From: Streptomyces microflavus
GTDB lineage: Bacteria > Actinomycetota > Actinomycetes > Streptomycetales > Streptomycetaceae
DNA length: 64,000 bases
Assembly (NCBI RefSeq): GCF_014650075.1
Contig: NZ_BMUG01000005.1
Location: forward strand, 186,001 to 250,000
Direction of reading: 5' to 3'
Shown: one piece after another, positions 1-6,273 of the stretch
How positions within the stretch are numbered: the first letter of the stretch is position 1
Layout of the letters: the number at the start of each line of letters is the position of its first letter
Position numbers and translations under genes: made by a program
Notes under the pieces: generated by a model
What the model was told of the DNA's origin: nothing
The model's input: only the letters and a program-made list of their open reading frames with translations
Database searches by the model: none

Positions 1-25
1 ACAACTCCCATCGGAGTCAGACCAC

Positions 26-76
26 TTGACGCTCCCGAGGCTCCGTGATTCGATACTTTTGAAAGTATCGAATCAG
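26..76 (+). promoter_or_regulatory. ArsR/SmtB-type operator over the promoter of the Cys-rich peptide operon
   Basis: A perfect inverted repeat has arms GATTCGATACTTT (47-59) and AAAGTATCGAATC (62-74) separated by TG. This is the two-base-spaced dyad geometry known for ArsR/SmtB repressors. A TTGACG (26-31) followed 17 bases later by TTCGAT (49-54) looks like a -35/-10 pair, so bound repressor would block polymerase. The right half-site TATCGAATCAG (66-76) recurs as TCTCGAATCAG at 10,037-10,047 beside the arsR gene. This suggests that the ArsR at 9,642-10,019 acts here; the pairing is inference. Confidence 0.75.
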
Positions 77-98
77 CGAAAATGAGAAGGGAGATGCC

Positions 99-203
99 AT
101 GGCCGACGACATGATCGGATCCGGCTGCTGTGAGACCAGCGGCAACGAGGACGTCGCGGAAGACGGCACCGAGTGCGGCTGCGCCTGCGCCTGCTGCGAC
201 TAG
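99..203 (+). CDS. 34-residue cysteine-rich peptide (putative metal/metalloid-binding peptide or RiPP precursor)
   Basis: The ORF starts at ATG 99, preceded by a strong GAAGGGAG ribosome site six to seven bases upstream, and is the first gene after the ArsR-type operator. The peptide has seven Cys in 34 residues: a CC pair near the N-terminus (10-11) and a C-terminal CGCACACC cluster (26-33). Between them lies an acidic stretch rich in Asp and Glu. There is no signal peptide and no double-glycine leader site. The CxCxCxCC spacing resembles metallothioneins, but I do not recognise a family. Two ABC half-transporters start 89 bases downstream, so a secreted or modified peptide is an alternative. 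The strong ribosome site and position support translation; function is inference. Confidence 0.65.
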   Translation: MADDMIGSGCCETSGNEDVAEDGTECGCACACCD

Positions 204-291
204 TCCAGCGGCATGACGGCGGGCCGCACCCTTCCGGGTGTGGCCCGCTCGGACCGACTGCCCGAACCAACTACCAAGAGGGGGCTCGACG

Positions 292-1983
292 TTGAACGAC
301 TCGCTACGCGCGCTGCGCTTCATCTATGGCTACCCGCTGCGCTACCGCCGCGAGATGACCATCGCCACCGTGGTCATGTTCCTCGGTCTCCTCGGCAACA
401 TCGCCGTGCCACTCCTGACGCGGTACGCCATCGACGTCGGGGTACTCGGCGGAGCGACAGAGACCCTGCTCTACACCTCCCTGGGCGTCCTGCTCGCCGG
501 CGCGGCGACCACCGCCCTGCTGCACTTCGGCAAGCGCATCAGGTTCTCCGTGGCCAGCAAGGCCGTGAACGACCTGCGGGAGGATCTCTTCCGCAAGCTC
601 ATCCACCTCGGCCCCGCCGACATCGCCGAGGCGTCCGGCGGCCGCGCGCTCACCCGCCTGATATCCGATGCCGTCTCCGTCCGCGGTCTCACCAACGGTG
701 GTCTGCTGGAGCTGCTCAACCAGGTGCTCGTCACGCTCACCATGCTGGCCACGGCCATCGTCATCGACGCGCGCACCACGCTGCTGGCCGTCATCCCGAT
801 GGTCTTCGTCATCATCGGGAACTTCACCGTCCAGCTCCGCCTGCAGAAGGCGTTCACCGAGCTCAAGAGCCAGTTCACCAAGCTCCTGAGCGGGGTCGGC
901 GAATCCCTCGCCAACATCAACGTCGTCAAGTCCTACGGCCGCGAGTCGGACGCCTCGGGCCGCCTGGACAAGGTCAACCAGGCGCACGCGGCGCGTGACG
1001 GCCAGATGAAGCGCACGTACAGCCGGTGGGAGGCGATCCTCAACGTCATCGGCGGTCTGCCCACCCCGATCGCCCTGTGGGTCGGCGGGCAGGGAGTGCT
1101 CAACGGCACCAGCACGGTCGGCGATCTCGTCGCGGTCGTGGCCCTGGTGATGATGTTCCAGATGAGCATCCACATGCTCGCCATGCACACCAACGGGGCC
1201 TTCCGGAGCGTCGTGACCGCTCAGCGCCTCCTGCGCGTCATGGACGCCCCCTCCGTCATAGCCGGCCACGACGGCCGCACCGACGTCCCGGCCATCGGCA
1301 CCGTCGACATCCGGGGCATCGACGTCGACATCGCCGGTCGCCGTGTTCTGGACAACGTCGACCTCCACGTGGAGCCGGGCGCCGTCATCGCCCTGACCGG
1401 CCCGACGGGAAGCGGCAAGTCCACGCTCCTCCACGTCCTGGCCCGGCTGCGCGACCCGGACGGCGGCACCGTCACGTACGACGGCGTCGACGCCCGCGCG
1501 TACGCTCCCGAAAGCCTGCGCCGGCACATCGTGTGCCTGCCGCAGCGGCAGTGGGTCTTCGAGGGCACCCTCGCCGAGAACGTCCACTTCGTACGGCCCG
1601 AGGCCACGGACGAGCAGGTCGCGCAGGCGGTCACCGCCGCCGGCCTCTCGCACATCCCGCTGGACCGGCGCTTCGGCGCCAGCACCCTGGACCTGTCGGC
1701 GGGGGAGCGCCAGCGCATCGGCCTCGCCCGGGCGTTGCTGGTCAACCCCGACATCCTGCTGCTCGACAATCCGACGGCGAACCTGGACGCGGAGACCGAG
1801 GCCGCACTGCTGCAGACCATCCTCAAGGTGCGCAACGGCCGCACCCTGATCATCGCCTCCCAGCAGCCCGCGGTCACCCGGTACGTCGACCGCACCGTCA
1901 GCCTCGCCCTCCCGGAAGTCCCGGCGCAGGCCGTGGCGTCGCTCGCCGGGGCGGCCACCCCAGAGGGAGGAAAGGTTTCATGA
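292..1983 (+). CDS. ABC exporter half-transporter (TMD-NBD) with degenerate ATP site
   Basis: A 563-residue type IV ABC half-transporter. Six membrane segments fill about residues 15-310 and one nucleotide-binding domain about 340-545. Walker A is GPTGSGKST (about 370) and the signature is LSAGE. Walker B ends in Asp-Asn (D492, N493) where the catalytic Glu should be, and the switch His is Gln (Q524). These changes mark the degenerate-site subunit of a heterodimer, as in TmrAB or TM287/288 exporters. I chose TTG at 292 because GAGGGGG lies eight bases upstream; upstream in-frame ATG 238 lacks such a site. The stop overlaps the start of the partner gene (ATGA). No C39 peptidase domain is fused. 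Substrate unknown. Confidence 0.88.
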   Translation: MNDSLRALRFIYGYPLRYRREMTIATVVMFLGLLGNIAVPLLTRYAIDVGVLGGATETLLYTSLGVLLAGAATTALLHFGKRIRFSVASKAVNDLREDLFRKLIHLGPADIAEASGGRALTRLISDAVSVRGLTNGGLLELLNQVLVTLTMLATAIVIDARTTLLAVIPMVFVIIGNFTVQLRLQKAFTELKSQFTKLLSGVGESLANINVVKSYGRESDASGRLDKVNQAHAARDGQMKRTYSRWEAILNVIGGLPTPIALWVGGQGVLNGTSTVGDLVAVVALVMMFQMSIHMLAMHTNGAFRSVVTAQRLLRVMDAPSVIAGHDGRTDVPAIGTVDIRGIDVDIAGRRVLDNVDLHVEPGAVIALTGPTGSGKSTLLHVLARLRDPDGGTVTYDGVDARAYAPESLRRHIVCLPQRQWVFEGTLAENVHFVRPEATDEQVAQAVTAAGLSHIPLDRRFGASTLDLSAGERQRIGLARALLVNPDILLLDNPTANLDAETEAALLQTILKVRNGRTLIIASQQPAVTRYVDRTVSLALPEVPAQAVASLAGAATPEGGKVS

Positions 1984-3899
1984 CCGTCACCTCGCACGAG
2001 GCACCTCTGGAGGGCAAGGAAGCCCGGCAGGCCCTGCTGAAGGCGGCCCGCAGATTCCTGCCCTACCTGCGGCCCCACTGGTTCTGGCTCAGCGTCGCCA
2101 CGCTGATGGCCATCCTGAACTCCATCGCCACCATTGCCGTCATGTACACGGTGATGGCCGGTATCGGACAGATCGTCATCGGTGACATGAGCGCCGTACG
2201 GTCCACCGCCATCAACCTCGTCGTCCTGACCGTGGCGGAGAACATCATCCGGATCATCTACAACTCGGCGATGATCCGGATCAACGAGAGCCTGTCCGTC
2301 ACCATCCGCAACGACCTGGTCGTACGCCTGCACAACGTGCAGCTGTCCCGGCACGTCTCCCAGGCCAGTGGCGAATGGGTCACCCGCGTGCTCTTCGAGG
2401 CGAACCGGTTCCGCGGCTTCCTCACCAAGTCCCTGATGGAGGTGGCCAACAGCGTCATCTGGTTCCTCGCGTTCGCCGTCTTCCTCCTCGCCCTCAGCCC
2501 CCTCGTGGCGCTGCCCACCCTGGTCACCATCCCCCTGATGGTGTGGATCGCGGTGGTGTGGACCAAGCGACTGCGTCCGGACACCCGGAAGCAGCGCGAG
2601 AGCTGGGACCAGATGGTGGGCTACCTCGACCAGCGCATCGAGGGCCTGGCCGACATCCGTTCCTTCGGCCAGGAGGAGGCCGTACTCGCCGACCTGCGCG
2701 CGCGGTCCGAGGAGTACAGCACGATTCACAACCGGCTCTCGCGCAAACGCCTCTGGCTCACCTCCCACCTGGGGTTCAGCGTCTTCCTCGCCCTGGGCCT
2801 GCTGATCTTCTTCGGCGGCCTGCAGATCATCAACGGGCACCAGCTCGGCTCGGGCTTCTTCTTCGACATGGCCGCCGGCATGATGCCCATGACCTGGATG
2901 CTGATGGGCACGGACACGATGATGGCGTCCATGGGCATGGCGTCCGGCACGGCGCTGGCCGCCGGCACGCTCGCCGCCTTCGCCCTCTTCGTCAAGCGCA
3001 TGCTCAACCCCGTACGTGACCTCGCCCACCAGCTCGGACAGTCGTCCGACATCGCCACCTCCGCACGCCGCATCCTGGACGTCCTCGACCTGGAGGAGGA
3101 GCGGAGCGGCGCAGATACCCTGCCGCCCGTCGAAGGCTCCGTCGCCTTCGAGGACGTCACCTTCGCCTACGGCGACGGCCCCGACGTCCTCCACGGCATC
3201 ACGCTGCGCGCGGAGCCCGGACAGCACATCGGCATCGTCGGCACGAGCGGCGCCGGCAAGAGCACGCTGATGCAGCTGCTGGTCCGGCTGTACACACCGA
3301 CCGGCGGCACGGTCAGCATCGACGGGCACGACCTGACGGGCATGAGCAGCGCGTCCGTCCGCTCGCAGGTGCTCCTCGTCACTCAGGAGGCACAGCTCTT
3401 CGACGGCACCGTCACCGAGAACATCCTCTTCGGGCAGCCCGGCGCCACGGAGGAACAGGTGATCGACGCCGCGAAGACCCTCGGGGCGCACGAGGCCATC
3501 ATGAGCCTGCGCAACGGTTACGAGACCCGCGTCGGCGAGCGGGGCTCCCGCCTATCCGTCGGTGAGCGGCAGCTGATCGCCCTGGCGCGGGCGATGCTCG
3601 CCGACCCCCGCGTCATCGTTCTGGACGAGGCGGTCTCCAGCGTCGACCCGGCACGTCAGCGACTGGTCCTCTCGGCGATACGCCGCCTCCTGGAGGGCCG
3701 CACGGCCGTCGTCGTCGCGCACTGGCTCCCCCTGGTGGAAGACCTCGACCAGGTCTTCGTCATCGAGGACGGACGGATCGTCGAATCCGGCCTGCCCGTC
3801 GAGCTGTTCACCGCGGGCGGGCGGCTCACCGAACTGTGCGACGCCCAGGAGGGCCGCACCCCCAGGAACACCCCCGGAAAGGACAACGCCCATGTCTGA
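1980..3899 (+). CDS. ABC exporter half-transporter (TMD-NBD), catalytically intact partner
   Basis: A 639-residue half-transporter that overlaps the preceding one by four bases and has a GGAGGAAAGG ribosome site. The membrane domain occupies about residues 25-340 and the NBD about 375-610. Motifs are complete: Walker A GTSGAGKST, signature LSVGE, Walker B VIVLDE with its Glu, and a switch His in VVVAH. It should therefore supply the hydrolysing site of a heterodimer with the upstream subunit. It overlaps the start of the SSCCG-repeat protein by eight bases, so translation is coupled. Export of a metal-loaded Cys peptide, a thiol conjugate or a modified peptide would fit the neighbours. None of these is shown by sequence alone. 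Confidence 0.9.
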   Translation: MTVTSHEAPLEGKEARQALLKAARRFLPYLRPHWFWLSVATLMAILNSIATIAVMYTVMAGIGQIVIGDMSAVRSTAINLVVLTVAENIIRIIYNSAMIRINESLSVTIRNDLVVRLHNVQLSRHVSQASGEWVTRVLFEANRFRGFLTKSLMEVANSVIWFLAFAVFLLALSPLVALPTLVTIPLMVWIAVVWTKRLRPDTRKQRESWDQMVGYLDQRIEGLADIRSFGQEEAVLADLRARSEEYSTIHNRLSRKRLWLTSHLGFSVFLALGLLIFFGGLQIINGHQLGSGFFFDMAAGMMPMTWMLMGTDTMMASMGMASGTALAAGTLAAFALFVKRMLNPVRDLAHQLGQSSDIATSARRILDVLDLEEERSGADTLPPVEGSVAFEDVTFAYGDGPDVLHGITLRAEPGQHIGIVGTSGAGKSTLMQLLVRLYTPTGGTVSIDGHDLTGMSSASVRSQVLLVTQEAQLFDGTVTENILFGQPGATEEQVIDAAKTLGAHEAIMSLRNGYETRVGERGSRLSVGERQLIALARAMLADPRVIVLDEAVSSVDPARQRLVLSAIRRLLEGRTAVVVAHWLPLVEDLDQVFVIEDGRIVESGLPVELFTAGGRLTELCDAQEGRTPRNTPGKDNAHV

Positions 3900-4176
3900 C
3901 ACCAACCTCGGCAACATGTTCTGGAACGCCACCCAGCAGACCCCGACCGCGACCGCCGATGAGCCCAAGAAGGCCTCCTCGTGCTGCGGGCCGAAGCCGG
4001 CTGCCGAGGCGGCCCCGGCAGAGCCGAAGAAGGCGTCCTCCTGCTGCGGCCCCAAGCCGGCCGCCGACTCGGCCGCCGCGCCGAAGAAGACGTCCTCCTG
4101 CTGCGGGCCCAAGCCCGCCGCCACGACGGAGACCGAGGGCGCCGCGGCCCCCAAGAAGTCGTCCTGCTGCGGCTGA
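3892..4176 (+). CDS. 94-residue SSCCG-repeat protein, unknown function
   Basis: A small, low-complexity protein built from four repeats of Lys-Lys-x-Ser-Ser-Cys-Cys-Gly, the first three followed by Pro-Lys-Pro-Ala-Ala. The repeats are separated by Ala/Pro/Glu-rich spacers, and the protein ends in CCG. It begins with a short non-repetitive segment (MSDTNLGNMFWN). There is no signal peptide. Eight vicinal cysteines in flexible linkers would suit binding of soft metals or As(III). The repeats resemble the CC pair of the 34-residue peptide at the head of the operon. It could equally be a modular RiPP precursor with repeated cores. It overlaps the ABC gene by eight bases, which argues for co-translation. 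I do not recognise a named family. Confidence 0.75.
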   Translation: MSDTNLGNMFWNATQQTPTATADEPKKASSCCGPKPAAEAAPAEPKKASSCCGPKPAADSAAAPKKTSSCCGPKPAATTETEGAAAPKKSSCCG

Positions 4177-4208
4177 TCACCACCGTACGAACGTCCCGAG
4201 GAGGACAC

Positions 4209-4736
4209 ATGACCTGGCGCACGGCCCCCCACCAGCCTGACGGAGAGGCCACGACAGCGGCGCACCCGGCCGGGCCCCGCACCACCCGGGGGGCTGCGCG
4301 CCGGGCCGCCACCGCGACCGTGTTCCTGCTCGCCGCGGTCCTGACCGGCTGCGGCGGCACCACGGACGCCGCCGGCGGATCGACCCCCGCCGGCGACCTG
4401 GACGAGAACTGCCGGGCGGCCAGGTCCGACGCGGGCCTGGAGGTCACGCTCACCGTGGCCCCCTGCCCGCCCACCGGCGGGGGAGCGGCCGGGACGGCCG
4501 GTATCGCGGTGAAGGACGCCGACGGCAAGGCGGTACCGGGCGCCAAGGTCGAGATCAACCCCGAAATGCCCAACATGAAGATGAAGGGCGGGAACCAGAC
4601 GGCACGCCCCAAGGGTGACGGCTATGAAGCCAAGCTCGTCCTGGGGATGGCGGGTGACTGGCGGATCACTGTCACCGTCACTCCCGCGTCGGGTGAAGCG
4701 TCCACCACCGCGTTCAACCTGACGGCGAAGGACTGA
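4209..4736 (+). CDS. Lipoprotein with YtkA/FixH-like domain
   Basis: A 175-residue secreted lipoprotein. A hydrophobic segment ends in the lipobox LTGC at about residues 45-48. A predicted beta-sandwich of about 90 residues follows, with the pattern PEMPNMKMKGG and then GYEAKLVLGMAGDWRITVTV. Met-rich, Asn-Met-x-Met segments and the xxGDWxI/VxV strand are typical of the YtkA-like domain found beside copper genes. It starts at ATG 4209 after GAGGAGG and ends three bases before the aminotransferase start. An extracytoplasmic copper-handling role is likely from the family and from the CopZ and CopA genes downstream. Direct binding is not shown. Confidence 0.75.
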   Translation: MTWRTAPHQPDGEATTAAHPAGPRTTRGAARRAATATVFLLAAVLTGCGGTTDAAGGSTPAGDLDENCRAARSDAGLEVTLTVAPCPPTGGGAAGTAGIAVKDADGKAVPGAKVEINPEMPNMKMKGGNQTARPKGDGYEAKLVLGMAGDWRITVTVTPASGEASTTAFNLTAKD

Positions 4737-4739
4737 TCC

Positions 4740-5936
4740 GTGCTGAGCAGCCGCGCACGATCGCTGCCCGCGTCCAGCACCGCGGCCCTGGACGCCGAGA
4801 TCAAGGCCCGCATCGCCGACGGCGCCGACATCATCAACCTCACCGGCGGCGAACTCGACTTCCCTACCCCGGAGCAGGCGGCCGACGGCGCTCGGCGGGC
4901 CATCACCGAAGGCCTCACCCGGTACACGCCGGTCGCCGGTGTGCGGCCTCTCAGGGAGGCCATCGCCCGGCGCCTCTCGGAGCACTGGGGCTGCTCCTAC
5001 GACGCGGCGCAGATCGTCACGACGAACGGCGCCAAGCAGGCACTCGCCCAGGTCTTCACCGTCCTGTGCGAGCCCGGCGACGAGGTGATCCTCCCGGCCC
5101 CGTACTGGGTCAGCTTCCCCCACATGATCGCTCTCGCAGGCGCCTTGCCGGTGACGGTCCCGACCGCCGGCACCGGCTTCAAGCTCACCCCCGATGCGCT
5201 CCGGGCTCACCTGACTCCACGGTCCAGAGTTCTGCTGCTCAACAACCCGTCCAACCCCACGGGCGTGGTCTACGAACGCTCCGAACTCCTGGCCCTTGCC
5301 CAGCTGGCCGTGGAGCACGGGCTGATCATCGTGACCGACGAGATATACGGGGACCTGGTCCACGCCGGTGCGTCCTTCACCAGCGTCGCCTCGCTCGGCC
5401 CGGACATCGCCGAACGGACCGTCACGATCGGCGGCTTCTCCAAGACGTACGCGATGACCGGATGGCGCATCGGATTCGCGGCGGCGCCCCTGCCCGTCGC
5501 CGCCGCCCTCAGGGCGGTGCAGGGTCACACCAGCTCCGCCCCCTCCTCGATCTCGCAGTACGCCGCGCTCGCCGCGCTGACCGACGGCACCGAGACCGAA
5601 CTGGCCAGACGGGCAGCAGAGTTGAGCACCCGGCGCACGATCATGCGCGACGGGATCCTCAACCTGCCGCCCATCCGGCTGACGGCACCGCCGCAGGGCG
5701 GATTCTTCGTCTTCGCCGACATCAGCGCCCTCTGCGCACGGCCGGGCGACGACGCCGGCAGCGTCGCCCGAGACCTTCTGGAACACGCGGGCGTCGCGGT
5801 CATGCCCGGCAACGACTTCGCGGCCCCGGACCACGTCCGGTTGTCGTACGGGGTCGCCACCGAGGACATCGCCCGCGCCCTCGACCGCATCGGTACCTAT
5901 CTGAAGTCCACCGGAACCGGAGTACACCATGGATAA
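4740..5936 (+). CDS. PLP-dependent class I/II aminotransferase (aspartate aminotransferase-like)
   Basis: A 398-residue fold-type I aminotransferase. The PLP lysine lies in GGFSKTYAMTGWRIG (about residues 231-245), and the NNPSNPTG and DEIYGDLV motifs that contact PLP are present. The protein resembles aspartate/prephenate aminotransferases. It starts at GTG 4740 three bases after the lipoprotein stop and overlaps the CopZ-like gene by eight bases, so it belongs to the metal operon. An amino-acid enzyme is odd in a copper/arsenic resistance operon. It could modify a peptide N-terminus, as the aminotransferase MbnN does in methanobactin biosynthesis, or supply a small metabolite. The substrate is unknown; no MbnB/MbnC homologue is present. 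Confidence 0.87.
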   Translation: MLSSRARSLPASSTAALDAEIKARIADGADIINLTGGELDFPTPEQAADGARRAITEGLTRYTPVAGVRPLREAIARRLSEHWGCSYDAAQIVTTNGAKQALAQVFTVLCEPGDEVILPAPYWVSFPHMIALAGALPVTVPTAGTGFKLTPDALRAHLTPRSRVLLLNNPSNPTGVVYERSELLALAQLAVEHGLIIVTDEIYGDLVHAGASFTSVASLGPDIAERTVTIGGFSKTYAMTGWRIGFAAAPLPVAAALRAVQGHTSSAPSSISQYAALAALTDGTETELARRAAELSTRRTIMRDGILNLPPIRLTAPPQGGFFVFADISALCARPGDDAGSVARDLLEHAGVAVMPGNDFAAPDHVRLSYGVATEDIARALDRIGTYLKSTGTGVHHG

Positions 5937-6150
5937 GGCCACCATCTTCGAAGTCCGCGGGATGACCTGTGGAGGATGCGCCAAGCGCATCCGTACGGCC
6001 ATCGAGACCGACCTCGGTGAGGACACCACGGTGACGGTCGACCACAGGAGTGGCCGAGTGACCGTGACCTCCCCGCACGACGTCACCCCCGAGGCCGTCC
6101 GGTCGGCCGTGGAGCGCACCGGGTACGAGTTCGCGGGAACGGCGGCGTGA
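5929..6150 (+). CDS. copZ: CopZ-like heavy-metal-associated (HMA) chaperone
   Basis: A 73-residue single HMA domain with the metal site GMTCGGC near residues 11-17 and the usual beta-alpha-beta-beta-alpha-beta length. Such proteins carry Cu(I) to P1B-type ATPases, and CopA lies just downstream. The gene overlaps the aminotransferase by eight bases and the next micro-gene by four (GTGA). The middle strands are acidic rather than the usual mixed composition, but nothing essential is missing. Copper is the most likely ion; another soft cation cannot be excluded. Confidence 0.88.
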   Translation: MDKATIFEVRGMTCGGCAKRIRTAIETDLGEDTTVTVDHRSGRVTVTSPHDVTPEAVRSAVERTGYEFAGTAA

Positions 6151-6242
6151 GCCCCTCCATCCGGCTCACGCTCTACGCCGCCGTCCTCGTCGGATGTTTC
6201 GGCCTGGCCTGGCTGCTCGGCAGAGCCCTGCCACCTCTCTAA
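6147..6242 (+). CDS. 31-residue single-pass membrane micro-protein
   Basis: A GTG start at 6147 overlaps the TGA of the HMA gene (GTGA), which argues for coupled translation. The product has a basic N-terminus (SIRL) and one hydrophobic helix of about 18 residues (LYAAVLVGCFGLAWLLG), and ends shortly after in RALPPL. The helix contains one Cys and one Trp. It could be a small subunit or regulator of the CopA ATPase that starts 31 bases later. It could also be the N-terminal anchor left from a longer membrane-tethered protein. I do not recognise a family. Confidence 0.5.
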   Translation: MSPSIRLTLYAAVLVGCFGLAWLLGRALPPL

Positions 6243-6273
6243 CCCGACAGCCCTACCGAAGGAGACCGCAGTC

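Noticed and set aside
99..203. Lasso, lanthipeptide or methanobactin classification of the Cys peptide
   Set aside because: None of the required partners (lasso cyclase/protease, LanM/LanBC, MbnB/MbnC) is in the window, so only a general RiPP alternative is kept.
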